Below, one piece after another: positions 35,801-47,022 of a stretch of DNA of 64,000 nucleotides (the stretch's first letter is position 1; every line of letters starts with the position of its first letter). Both the position numbers and the translations under genes were made by a program. Source of the DNA: Pholiota molesta (lineage: Eukaryota; Basidiomycota; Agaricomycetes; Agaricales; Strophariaceae); contig JACGCK010000082.1 in the NCBI GenBank assembly GCA_014925825.1, forward strand, positions 1-64,000, in the 5' to 3' direction. The notes beneath the pieces are model-generated. The model was not told where the DNA came from and searched no databases. It saw nothing but the letters and a program-made list of their open reading frames with translations.

Positions 35801-36166
35801 ATAGACACAGGAAGAAACGAGAGATTACTTGCAAGCGCTCGTCGTATTGATCGCAGAGACGGGGGGGTTTCCATTTGGGGTCGTTCGGTCGGGGTTTCAA
35901 ATCACGGAGGCAATATCACGGTTAATCCCTACCAGACGTTATGGTACATATTCCTCCTGATGGCGCAGCCAGAACGGGTTGGCTGGCACAGCCACAATAT
36001 GCCCATAACTCTGGGTCGAGACTACCGGAAAACGGTCTGTGGTCCACTATCTAATCATATGTACTCTATCTAATCATGTATATCCTGATGGGAAAGGGCA
36101 GGATCACTACGCGAGCATAAGCGAGGTAAGCGAGAAATACCAATCGAACGATACCTCGCATCTATG

Positions 36167-37089
36167 TTGGCTATGTACATTTGCTTCCACTTCAAAGCGC
36201 AAGCATCGAACATAAATTAATTGCTATGTAACAGAATCAACCATCATTAATCATAAGTCCTCGAGTCGAAGCCGCATCGCTTAAAGACAATGGCCAACAA
36301 TGGGGGCGCAATTGATTGCCATTTCAAAACAAGGCCGAAAAAATGCATCAATCGTGAGATTGGTCACTAAACCTGGGTTGTTTCTGCCGCAGGAAAGAAG
36401 AAAGGGCTAAGCGGCACTCTTATCAAAAGCTTTTTAAACATGCTTGACGCCTTTTATAGAATTTTCGGACAATCTCCCGTGTTCTTGCTCGCCATCTGCT
36501 ATTTTTAGAATCAGTGATAACTGCTTATGGATATTTCTACCAAAACGGATTCAGTTGATCAGACGTCAGTTCAGTGGAATTTGCTTATGCGTTCCCTGAT
36601 GCCGCAGCATGGTAGCCCATATTCAGCTCCTGGGATATTTGGGACGTCGTATTCCTCGGAGTTTGCCTGACAGTAACAAAGTCATGCTGAGTAGCCAAAG
36701 TAATCAAATATAGAATTTGCCTTTTGTGATACAGGATGTCTTTTCCAGGTATTCCAATACAGTTACAACTAATCGACTTGCCGACCCTGAGCTCCATTGT
36801 GAGACCTAAGAAATACATCGATCGCATGGCTTCCACAGTTTACAGAATTCCGAAGGCTGTAAGTAATCGCTGCAACCAATCAATCTCCGAGAATGTTTGG
36901 GCACATCTAGATATCCAGAAGATGGGTGTGCACACACCGGTAGAGTTTACGTTTTGGGGAACATATTACAGACGTCTAGGGACTTGCTTGAGGCCTCGTG
37001 GTGAATCCTACAAGCTTAAATAGCTTGATTTTTGCGATGAGAGTAGCCATCATTCTCCGCCTTCCTCCCTTGACTCTGTCCTCTCCAAA
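36167..37089. other. intergenic, nothing recognised
   Basis: About 920 bp between the MULE-like target duplication and the next gene. Short frames without motifs; no repeat boundary or RNA recognised. Confidence 0.45.
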
Positions 37090-37812
37090 ATGTCCTACCC
37101 TACTCCCCAAGACCACATGCGTTGGGCCAACAGGTCTCGTCTACGCGAGTTAGGGATAGAGCCTAAACAAGCAGTTGTCAACAACGACGATGCCGACTTG
37201 GCTACGGAGGCGAAAGCTATAGATGAGGAAACACTGCCAGTGGAAAACGAGTTGAGTATTCTTCCCGTTGCCGAGGACAATGACGAGCTCATACAAAACA
37301 GTGAGCTTAAAATCCAAGCGCAACCAATGTCACCAACGGCCCACTCTGCCCGAATTCCCTCGTGGAATACGACACAAGAATCAAACGCACCGGCAGAGAT
37401 CAATGTCGAAGCTTTTGAAGGCCAATCTACCTCAGATCAGCCTCACACCGCTCTGCCTGACAGACCAACCTCCCCGGGATTTGCGTCTTTACCGCCTCCG
37501 CCCAGGTACTGTCTGCCTCCCACCCCATTGTGTTCTACTGTCTAAACTTATTTTTTTCTAGACCTCGAGCAGGCAGAGGTAAATTAGTTGTTTTACCAGC
37601 TGAAGATGCAGCTACGGCATCCACGCACCGGAATGTACGCGGGACAAAGTATGTAGAACTATTCAACCATGCTCGCCAATTGACTCATCTTCAATCCCCA
37701 CAGAGGCCACGCCCCAAGGAGTACCACGTTTGGCCAGACAGTGGACTTGGGGAGCAGCGAGTTGCAATCCAGGGGATCCCTCGAGCCGGAGGTAGATATA
37801 TTTGACGTCTGA
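37090..37812 (+). CDS. conserved-looking hypothetical protein
   Basis: Three exons (37090-37505, 37562-37648, 37704-37812) give 203 residues with canonical GT-AG junctions. The protein opens MSYPTPQDHMRWANRSRLRE, has a long acidic, disordered middle and a Pro-rich stretch (FASLPPPPRPRAGRGK). It ends with a compact TFGQTVDLGSSELQ...EPEVDIFDV tail. No signal peptide, membrane segment or known domain is visible. The acidic aromatic C-terminus could be a docking motif, but that is a guess. Product function unknown. Confidence 0.6.
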
Positions 37813-38464
37813 AGAAAGGGACGAAGTACCACCATGTTAAATAACTGCCAATGATTGTTCGAAATAATGTGCGGTAGATGTAAATAATGGAGTCCCGAGT
37901 TCGAAGAACGCGAAAATATTATCAAGTTCGTACTCATGTCCGCCTGGAGCGTGCCGTGACGCGTCACTATGCTGTCCCACACCCAATGTTTTTCGATCCC
38001 GGCACCTGTCCCACAATGATGATGTTATGCTCGCACGTTGTCAGTGCAGTAGTTGTTCAAGTCGTTCACTTCACTGTTGCTTGCAATGGTCACCGATCAC
38101 GATTCACGACGACTCAAGAGGTCAGACACACCCAAATTTGGCCCCAATCATTCGGCTGGGTCTTTGAACTTCGTGCTGTAATCTGCAAGGGAGGAAGTCT
38201 TATATTTGGGCAAGATAAACGCGTGAATCCATGTTGATTTTCATAGTAATTAAGGACGCGTCGCGGGCGTGGGAACTACACGTGATCTTAAAACGCCCAC
38301 AACGGTACCTATTGACCCAAGGGTTGCTAGCAGACTACAGAATTATGCAAACGGCTGTAAAGACACGTCAAACCAGCTACTCCTTCACTAGCTCTTACCC
38401 ACATCCAGTAAGTAGCTCTTCGTCGAACTCCCGTCCTCGAGACGAATAGATAACAACGGTGTCA
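37813..38464. other. intergenic
   Basis: About 650 bp between the hypothetical gene and the carrier gene; no gene or repeat recognised. Confidence 0.4.
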
Positions 38465-39593
38465 ATGCCATCAGACGCTGCCACAGGACAACGATCCTAC
38501 TTGCCCGACCAAAAAGCTTGGACACATTTTTTCGCTGGCGCGTAAGTTACCTCATCACAGATCCTCGGTGCAAGTCCTCATTAATTATTGTCCTGCAGAA
38601 CCGCAGGGCTAACCTCTACTGTATTAACTTCTCCGCTCGATGTCTTGAAAACTCGATTCCAGTCCTCTATGAGTCGGCGACATCTTCCCCCCCAGCCCGT
38701 CCCGGCTTCCTTTCTGGGCGTGTGGTCACATCATGTCCTCCAGACCGGCAGCGTCTTGCGTAACATCCACCATGTCGAAGGCTGGCGTGGTCTCTTCCGT
38801 GGCCTTGGACCGAGCCTCTCGGGTGTGGTCCCCTCGGTGGCACTCAAGTTTTATGTATATGGCAACGTCAAGCGTCTCGGAGCGCAGATGCTGGGTTGCG
38901 CAGAGGACGCGGCCCTGGTTCACGCGCAGGCTGCTGTCGCGGCGTCTATAACGGTTTCGACGGTGATGAACCCAGTCTTTGTCGTCAAGACAAGGCTACA
39001 GCTGGACGGTCGGACAGAAGGAGCTGACGTTACGGCCCGACGGTATGCAGGCAGTCTCAACTGTGTCCGGAAAATTCTCCAACAGGAGGGCATCCGTGGT
39101 CTGTACCGAGGCCTGGGTGCAAGTTATCTGGGCGCGTTTGAGACGGTGTCCCAGTTGGTTCTCTATGAACAATTGAAGCATCTATTTTACCCGATATCGA
39201 CTGGGGCCAACGCGCAGGGCGACAAAACCTGGGGCCATGCATTTAAGAGCTGGGCTAGCACTAGCGGAGCTGCGGGATCTGCAAAGCTAGCAGCGGTTCT
39301 GGTAACGTATCCCCACGAGGTCTGCCAGCTTCCCTCCACTTCTACCCATCTTCTCTTGTCTGATATAACCGCAGGTACTGAGGACAAGGCTACGACAAGC
39401 CCCGATAGAGAATGGGGTCCGCAAGTACGTCGGCCTTGTGCAGTGTTTTCGATTGGTCAGGGCAGAGGAGGGCTTAGCGGGCTTGTATGGTGGCATGACG
39501 CCGCACCTAATGCGTTCCGTTCCGTCAGCTATCATTATATTTGGGGTGTACGAGTACGTGTTGAAGCTGCTCGGTTCTGATGGACGGAGTTGA
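38465..39593 (+). CDS. mitochondrial carrier family (SLC25) transporter
   Basis: Three exons (38465-38541, 38599-39319, 39375-39593) give 338 residues. The three carrier repeats are visible by their signatures: SPLDVLKTRFQSS, NPVFVVKTRLQLDG and YPHEVLRTRLRQ. Each has a G-x-x-GLYRGL/GLFRGL-like partner helix (GWRGLFRGLGPSL, GIRGLYRGLGASYLG, GLAGLYGGMTPHL). The layout and the long loop after repeat 1 resemble the fungal Rim2 pyrimidine-nucleotide carriers and related SLC25A33/36 proteins. The exact substrate is inference. It acts in the inner mitochondrial membrane. A short first exon before repeat 1 is typical of these genes in mushrooms. Confidence 0.88.
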
Positions 39594-39905
39594 GGTAGTA
39601 ATAGATGGGTCTACATTGTAATAGTAATAGATAGGTCTGCATAGTAATAGTAATTAGAATACCCTCACTCAAGAAATATAGGCTCGTTCGAAGCAAAACA
39701 CATCCGGCATTTTTGGAAACGATATTCACCACTATGCTTTTACCAGCAACTATGATAGGCGAATGCAGATATACTTGAGATCTGTCCCGAGCTGGGTCTG
39801 TTGAGCGCTTATTAGACGCTCGACCGTGTGAAGCTCTTCGCCAGATTTCGCACGCGTCTCGTCCGCCTTTCATCATCGTCTGCCACTCCCCGTTCGTTCC
39901 ACAAC

Positions 39906-40744
39906 ATGTCTTATCAAGGCTACACACCGACGCCGCCACCACCGGGCACAGTGCCGCCAACAACGCCCGCCTACCCATACGGCGCCTACCACCCATCGCC
40001 CTACGGCCATCCCACGACGCCCGGCGCATACACCTACCCGCCCGGGGCATACCAAGCCGGGGTAACGAGCTACGGCTGGTCGTATCCGTACAGCTATGTC
40101 CCCCAACCGCACCCGCAAGTGGCGGCGCTCCAGACGGCAGCGGTGGCGCAGCATGTGCAGCGGCCGCCTGTGGCCCCCGTGGCGCAGCACACCCCGACGG
40201 TGCCTGCGCCGCAGCCGCAGAGGGCGGCGACGTTCACTGCGTATACGCCGAGCTATGCGCGGGAGAGCATACCGTCTGTGCATACTGGTGGACGTGGGGG
40301 GAGGAGACAGTCGAATCTGAAGGGGTTGTTTACGAAAGAATGTGAGTTGTGGATTGTTGCTTGTCTCATAGATGCTGACGGAGGACCATAATCGCAGTGA
40401 AGAACCTGATGTATGGCTTTGGAGACGACCGCAACCCCGCTAACGATACGGTGAATGTGATGGAAGAGATCCTGATTGAGTACATCACAGACGTCGTGCG
40501 TCCTTTCGTTGCCTCCCTGCCTTTGTCTAAAATGCTCACAAGTTGTTACCGATAGTGTCAAACGGCGACTGGACCCTCGAAGAAAGCGCGTTTATCCATC
40601 GATGATCTACGCCGTGCACTGTCGCGCCCGGCAGACGCAAAAAAGCTCGCAAGAATGGAGGAGCTGCTGTTCATGCAAGAGGATATCAAGCGTGCAAGGG
40701 CCCAGTTCGAAGAGTCCGACATTCACAACCCGAAGGGTATCTGA
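39906..40744 (+). CDS. TAF13: TFIID subunit TAF13
   Basis: Three exons (39906-40341, 40398-40495, 40556-40744) give 240 residues. The C-terminal half is the TAF13 histone fold: LKNLMYGFGDDRNPANDTVN, then VMEEILIEYITDVC, LSIDDLRRALSRPADAKKL and LLFMQEDIKRARAQFEE. TAF13 pairs with TAF11 in TFIID. The N-terminal ~140 residues are a Pro/Tyr/Gly-rich extension (repeats such as PPPPGTVPPTTPAYPYG and HPTTPGAYTYPPGAY), absent from yeast or human TAF13 and low in complexity. The start at 39906 was preferred to an in-frame ATG at 39828 because the Pro/Tyr region begins there; this is not certain. Confidence 0.92.
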
Positions 40745-41393
40745 AGTGGCTTCGCTATATCTTTCTACATACCCCTAGGCTCTACCGTGCCACAGCAGTC
40801 GTAAATCCGTTCAGTGGGACTCCTTCCGCTGCCTACTATCTGGTCGAGTCATTTTTCCCCAAACCATCCAAGGACTACGCCATCGCTCTGTTTTATCCCT
40901 GCCATGTGGCCCGAAAGCTTGCACCGTGCCCAAACATACCACTGCCGATAAAGTTTCGCTTTGCGCCTTAGCAAAAAAGCGTCCCACGTCTTATTCGAAA
41001 TTTCAACGCGTTGAAACATTTGGGGGAAATCTTCTCTCCGATCACTCGTCAGTCAGTGTGTTCCAACAAGGAGTTTCAAGAACAAAAGCCTCCCCATATT
41101 TTGCCTTTGCCGACCATGCGGAGGAATACCATTCCATATCGACCCAGTATCTACCGATAATATCGAATCCGTCATGCTCTAAGTACTGCCGACCTTTACC
41201 CATTGTAGAAGATGCGAATAACCCTTGGTGCATCGACTAACCCCTCGGTGCATCAGCGAGGTCTTCCTACTAGATAGAGGTATATAACTAGACCATGTAT
41301 GTGCTCGTTCGTGAAATCTAGTGAACGCCGCCACAAGAATCGCGATTTCAAACTAGTGGGACTTGAAGTTGATCGACCTTGCCAATAATACGA
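40745..41393. other. intergenic between convergent genes
   Basis: About 650 bp holding the 3' ends of TAF13 (+) and the RRM gene (-). No further gene recognised. Confidence 0.4.
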
Positions 41394-42146
41394 TTACTCC
41401 TCCATAGCGTTGTCATCGTCATCGCTCTTTTCCTGAGCCTCTTCTGGTTCTGCGCTTTTTGCATGACGTCCTTGAACACCTGTTTTGTGTTTCGTGAATA
41501 CATACAACTGTCAGAGAGAACGAAATATGACAAGGACGGACCTCCGGATTGTGCCAGAGGCTTGACATGCTCCTTCAACCACTCTTCGGACTCCCAAACT
41601 GTAAAAAGTAAATATTTTTCAGCATTGCTGTGTCTAGTGACTAATATGGGGAGGTCAAACGCACTGGCTCTGTTCCCTTGCGGGTTCAGTGCAGCCTTCA
41701 TCGGCCGCGCAAGGTTTACTTTCAGCACGCGCCCCTGCAGCTCGTTCATGTCCATATTATCGATCGCGTCCTGCGCATCGGCGGCGGAGCTGAAGGTGAC
41801 GAAGGCGAACCCACGATGTTTGGGCGCTGTGCAAAACGGACGAAAGATAGAGCAGCGTATGAGCATTGTCTGCGTATGGAAGGAAAGGCGGGAGATCAGA
41901 GCTCACCGGTCGCGGCCTGGTTCTGGTGGTATTGCGTGGCGGGTGGAGGGAGTTGGACCTCGAGGATATCGCCTATTCGTGGAAGGGCAAGATGAGTTGT
42001 GGTGAACACATATCGCTTGTTAAATAAATTAGCATGATTGAAGACGCACCGAAAGTCGAAAAGTTCTCGTAAAGGGTCGTTTCGTCGGTGTCGTCGCTGA
42101 TGCCGCCGACAAAGACGGTCTTCTTTGATTTCGTGCCTTCCTCCAT
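41394..42146 (-). CDS. RRM protein, cyclophilin-33-like N-terminus
   Basis: Five exons (42146-42050, 41972-41907, 41826-41665, 41598-41542, 41479-41394) give 155 residues. One RRM is present: RNP2 [10 protein letters not shown] and RNP1 [10 protein letters not shown], closed by [13 protein letters not shown]. This RRM and its LARP-type end match the N-terminus of cyclophilin E (Cyp33). The peptidyl-prolyl isomerase domain of that protein is missing and is replaced by [14 protein letters not shown] and an acidic tail ([11 protein letters not shown]). It is probably an RNA-binding, spliceosome-associated factor. Every intron preserves frame, which supports the model. Confidence 0.86.
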
Positions 42147-42599
42147 GGTATACAATGACCTCTGGATAGGGTGCGGCGAGGATTGGCGAGGAGGAGGATG
42201 AGGGATTGGGACAAGTGTCGGAGTCTCAATACGCGACTACACTGCCACATGATGACGACGATGCGTGATCGACTCTGATCGACTACTACGCGCTCAACGT
42301 CGAGTTGTAAGATTCAGCTGACAAACTCGTTCTCTTTGCTTGAACTCGACTTTGAAGCGCCCAAGCCGAGGCAAACGCTTACAATATTTCATCCTGATCC
42401 CATCCTAGGCAAGCACCGAGTTGTGTCCAGAGTGGGTATCTCGCGAGACTAATTTGGTAGATAAGTCGACTGATGTAGATCCCCGAATCAACCTAAGTCC
42501 ATCAGGTACACGGCCGAACGAGGCTCATACACATCAGCACGTACAAAATACGATGGAAATTCAATATATAGCTTTTTCATTTTCAAGGAAAGTGTTTCA

Positions 42600-43090
42600 A
42601 ACAGAAAAGGTTCGATACTTTAGATATACACATCATCGGCAAGATGAAATTCACAATGTTCAGTTCATAAATTTCAAGGTAGTCAAATGGTTTTTTTTTA
42701 CGGAAAAGACCTGGAAAGACGCGATAGCTTAGATGAAGGTCAAATTTCTGTCGAACAGGAACATCCCTGTCGGACCTGACCAGCTTTAATACTACTTCAA
42801 GTTTTATGCCATCAGAAACTCGGATAACATCCAATACGCTGCCTGGCCTGGCTAACATCAAAGAGTCTTTCCTGTTGAACAAGGTGCAGTGACATGCAAT
42901 GACTTACCAACATGCATGCAGAATCAGGACAAGATAATGGATCTTGTCTCATCTTGCTCGTCTGCCAAAAAGGGATCCAGTTCGGCGAGTATCTTAAGAG
43001 TAGTCACTGTCGGATCCTGCAGTTTATATCCCTATTGCAACAAGAATGGCTGATGAGCAATCCAAAAGGTTCTGTTCGGGCTCTGTGGAC
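42600..43090 (-). pseudogene. decayed FunK1-like kinase copy
   Basis: On the minus strand the sequence reproduces exon 1 and the start of exon 2 of the kinase gene at 43205-44550 (VLDVIRVSDGIKLEVVLKLVRSDRDVP). It then jumps directly to the kinase C-terminus (VRQKFDLHLSYR). The whole catalytic core is deleted. Frames are interrupted and no start-to-stop reading is left. It is a tandem duplicate that lost its middle. Confidence 0.75.
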
Positions 43091-43204
43091 GGCGTTGTTG
43101 TTCATAGGGAATAAATTATTGATATATAAAAATGAAAGAATGAAGACTCAAGAAATTAGAATACAAAAGTCACTATTTAGATACATATACATCATCGGCA
43201 ATGT

Positions 43205-44550
43205 TCAGTGAATAAATTTAAGGATAGTCGAGTGTTTCATACGGAAAAGACGCAGTAACTTAGCAGACAATGGTTTTCTAGACTTGGGAAAGTCGAATTT
43301 CTGTCGAACTTTCAGTGGTATTTGTGGGCGCCAAACACGGCGACACATATCAGCCTCGGTGAAGGAAGACACAATAGTCCGGAAAAGCTGATGCGCTTCA
43401 GTCGCGGTTGGCCTTTTGTCAGGATCCGGACACGTCATGGCCTCGTACAGTGGCTTCAAAAACTCGAGGCCAGAATCATAATCCTAAACAATCGATAAAG
43501 CTGGTCGATGCCAATGTAGTGCAGTATAAGCTAATTGCGTACCTCGAACATAGGTTGGAATGCCGTCCCTAGTTGATACACGTCCAGCTTGAATGGGTTA
43601 TATGGAACCGTTTCAGACATTTCTGGTACATTGCGTGCTTGCCCGACTTTTCCGACACAGAGAGGGTTCGGATCATCCGGAGAGTACTGGAGAGAGGTTT
43701 CGAAATCGATGAAATAATACTTCAATGGTGCCACTGATCGTCGTTCAACCGATTTCACGGAACCCGTCCAATCTTCTTTTTTAGAGGACCTAAAGAAAAA
43801 GAAGTCGCCATTCGGTACCAGTTTTGCCGAATCAACCATCAGATTGAACGTGCACGCGTCTCTTCAAAACGTCTTCGTCAGATGAGAGTATAGAATGTAA
43901 TGATCATGTTCAGGCAAACCTATGCGCTATACGATTCTCGTGCATAAATTCCAAACCCTATTGCGAACATGAGTGACATTGACATTCCATTTTCTTTCTT
44001 GAGAAACAGAGATTGCTCACTTCGAGAAATTGTTTGGTGTATTCTACCACTTCGCTAACATATCGAAAAGGGTGTTTATAATCTTGAGCGAGAAGAAGAA
44101 GCGGCATGACAATCCACATCACGTCTTCTCTGTCGGGGACCAATATCGTCGCAAGAAGTGGGACGGTGTGATTTCGTGGATCGGCCAATAATTTTGGAGA
44201 ATTCAGGTCCTCCAAGATGGGCACATCCCTGTCGGTCCTGACCAGCTTTAATACCACTTTTGTGCCATCAGAAATTCGGATAGCATCCAATACGCCACCT
44301 GGCTGACGATGAAGAGTACGAGTTGGTACTGTTGATCGAGGTGCGGTGACATGCAATGACTTACCATCATACATGCAGAATCGGGACAAGACAAAGGATC
44401 TCGTTTCTTCTTGCTCGTCTCCCAGGAAGGCACCCAGTTTGGAGAATATCTGTCCCGCAGTTTATATCCACGTTGCAACAAGTACGGCTGGTGAGCAATC
44501 CAAAACTTTTCCCAGGGCCTGATTGCCCATTTTGAACTTGAGTTCTCCAT
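43205..44550 (-). CDS. FunK1-like protein kinase
   Basis: Five exons (44550-44365, 44302-44021, 43957-43920, 43861-43543, 43483-43205) give 367 residues. The N-lobe shows VLDAIRISDGTKVVLKLVRTDRD (VVLK lysine) without a clear Gly-rich loop. The catalytic loop is HENRIAHRDACTFNLMVD, formed across an intron, and the metal-binding motif is the atypical FIDFETS. LDVYQLGTAFQ and MTCPDPDKRPTATEA are late kinase subdomains. Such short, divergent kinases are strongly expanded in Agaricomycetes. The D of HRD and DFE are kept, so activity is possible but not assured. A relic copy lies just downstream. Confidence 0.82.
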
Positions 44551-44717
44551 GATTATGCCGTGTCGATGTTAGTCATGAGGGCAAGGAAGTTGAGGCCTTG
44601 AGGAGTTGAACTGTGAATATTGAGAAATCGTTGATCATGAAGCTGGTCAAAGTTGCCGTTCCAACGGAAGCGGAGATCGAAAGTTGTAAGGTCGCACGCT
44701 CGGTTCTGTTTGGGCTC

Positions 44718-45138
44718 TGTTGGACGACATCCTCTCACTAATGAGTATCTCTCTCCTTACGACTGTCCTGCTCAAGTCCTGCTCAACTCAGCTTTAGGGA
44801 GATCTAAATCTCTACATTTTATTCTTGGACAAATACTCATGGCCATTACTGTTTCTACTTGCGTGTTCTGGAGTCTGCCGAGTCTACGATGGCAATCTAC
44901 GTGCTTCGGAAATCTAAGTAACTGTCAAATTGGCCACGCTATGTTGGACTTTGTTCTGGCTCTCCCATCAAGTACTACATATCGACGACTACTCTCCATA
45001 ACAACACTTTACTGTGCATACCCCTTGCCAGTCGATCTCTATATATAGGCGACTCTCAGTTATCTACCCTTCTCTGCTCTTTCTTTGCATCTGTACTTGA
45101 TCTGTACGCAGCCTGCGTGCTTTGACATACTCGTCACA
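44718..45138 (+). mobile_element. LTR-like fragment (possible solo or truncated LTR)
   Basis: The segment starts TGTTGGACGAC, has a TATATATAGG box at about 45041, and ends TCGTCACA. It is followed at 45141 by GTGGTGCCCAATGTGGAACG, which has the form of a tRNA-primer binding site. No second LTR and no gag/pol follow within the window. A second TATAAAAG at about 45171 lies in the adjoining leader. The call rests on this order of signals only. Confidence 0.4.
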
Positions 45139-45803
45139 CCGTGGTGCCCAATGTGGAACGTATGGCTTGCACTATAAAAGTGAGGGCCGCAACACGCTCG
45201 TCTCTCGATTTCTACCATTCGTTCGCGATCATATGCTCACGAAGAAAATGGCTGAAATGTTGCTCATCCTGAATTTGATCCTAACCATTCCCTAGCATTG
45301 TCCCAACGAGCCTCGCTCGAGAGTTATATTTGTGCGTGCATACATTATGATTCTAGTTTTGTCGCTCTTCCCAATTTGCAACCTTTTTGCTACAAGCCTA
45401 CAACGTCTCGACTTTCTGATGGTTTGAGAGTCTGCTGAACTTCTGTTATCTCAGTGTGGCATTGCGCTTATTCTGGTAACAACGAATTTGTCAGGAGTAC
45501 TAGGTATCACTCAAAAACAGGTACACCTGAAAACTTCCCGGTTCAATAGGATTGCGTAACGTCACATTCGAATTATATGTAGCCGTAGGTTTATAAGTAA
45601 CGCAAAATCAAGATGACATCTGGCATGCCATGGACTGTTCTTTACTATGGAAACACTTCAAGCATCGAATATTTGACTCGAGAAGAAATGATCGGTGATC
45701 TCTCATTACAGCGGACACTGCTCATTCTCTTCTGAAACAATGGCCGACTTTTCTGACATGTCATCTGCGATGTTCAAAAAGTTCTGCGGCTGTCCAAACG
45801 AAT
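45139..45803. other. intergenic
   Basis: About 660 bp after the LTR-like fragment; only very short frames, nothing recognised except a TATAAAAG word at about 45171. Confidence 0.4.
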
Positions 45804-46672
45804 TTACGTATCGATGTCCGATGCTTCAGTAGAATGGCTAAATGAGCTAGGATTTCTGCGACAGCATAAAAACATGCTCGTACCGTCCCCGCTCAATAGT
45901 TGGATTCCTGGCTGAAGGTGTGTAACTTGAAGAGCTATGAAAACCAATGAATGATTTCAAAAGGATGAAATATCATAACAGTAGATATATACCTTGCAAT
46001 TGGTTGTGCACCATACATGCCATGGGAGCCGACGGTGCCACTTAACATTGAACCATGGAACCTATTATGCAGCCCATGTCAGAGGTAACCGTAGAATATG
46101 CATATATTCAAGAAATTTATGAATACCTTGGTGGGGCAGGAAGAGCGGCCGGTACTGGTTGCGGGCTTGGTTCGCGCATGAATGACGATTCTGTTATACT
46201 AACCTCTGATAGCGATGGAGCCGAATCTCTCCTCGAATTACCATAATCGAACACAGGGGATGGCGTGTATCGTTCTTTTATCTTACGCCCACCATTGTAG
46301 GCGGCTGCAGCAGCCAACTGTTGTGATCGGGTCTAAATTTTTAGGGAAGAGGTCAGTGTCATTGGTGTCAGTTATTTGCACGCGAAGGCGATTACGCACT
46401 CGGTAAATCTTGTGGTCTCTTTGAATTTCTTCTTTGAGCTCCACGACATCAGTGGTACTCGGGTTTCTTGGAAAGGTAGAATAATAGCGTAGAAATTGCA
46501 GATCTTTCTCCATTGTAGAAATATTTCCGTTATACCTAGTGTATGGTGTAAGTAGTAGTTAGAAACAAAACAAAATAGGAAGCTTACGGGTCTAACTTTG
46601 CGACGCCAAAAGTGCGCGCGTCCTTGATCGTGTCCTTTGAGACCTCGTCCAGCTTGTTGGAAAGGTCTGCCT

Positions 46673-46928
46673 TGTTATAATAAACGTGTCTCTTTCGTTT
46701 ACACGGGTGGAACAGGGACCCTCGCAATCGCGCGAGGTCCAACAAGTTCATTTAAACTACTTAAATACATTGAGAACTACAAATATAAATGGAGAAATCA
46801 CCTAAAACTAAAAGCTTCCCCGTACTACCTAAGAATGTATTACAAACAATTTTCAGCCACTAAAATGAAGCCGTACATTACTCAAATCGTTTCGCGTGGG
46901 TGCCGTGCTTGAATCAAGGATTCCAACA
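46673..46928 (-). repeat. 3' LTR of gag-only element
   Basis: 256 bp, TG...CA ends, same sequence as the 5' LTR as far as can be read by eye. Confidence 0.88.
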
Positions 46929-47022
46929 CACCCCCGCAAGCATGGCACCAAAAGAAAAGAACATCGAAAGAAAATCAAAAAAACAAAACATGCACGCACC
47001 CCCGGAATCTCATCAGTGTTCT

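Larger units (their letters stand above)
33076..35935. mobile_element. inner TIR element carrying a DUF6589-like 5' fragment
   Basis: The left end (33076-33138) and right end (35873-35935) are inverted copies over about 63 bp. The outermost CTGGTAGGGATTAACCGTGA is identical, and the rest is about 75 percent similar, sharing TTTGAAACCCCG-like and GAACGACCC blocks. The flanks allow a short GAC duplication but this is ambiguous. Without the hAT insertion the element is about 890 bp. It contains the gene fragment at 33239-33730, so it looks like an internally deleted derivative of a larger element. Confidence 0.6.
32341..36157. mobile_element. MULE-like element with nested insertions
   Basis: The 9-bp direct repeat GCATCTATG occurs at 32332-32340 and 36158-36166. 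Immediately inside are 27-bp inverted termini (32341-32367 and 36131-36157) that match at 22 positions. The inner 19 bp (GTTCGATTGGTATTTCTCG) are identical. A 9-bp duplication with GA-G-starting termini fits the Mutator-like superfamily. No MULE transposase is visible. The interior contains a GC-rich gene fragment (32540-32890), a smaller TIR element and a hAT element. Gene-fragment capture is the hallmark of plant Pack-MULEs; applying that label to a fungus is inference. Confidence 0.72.
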
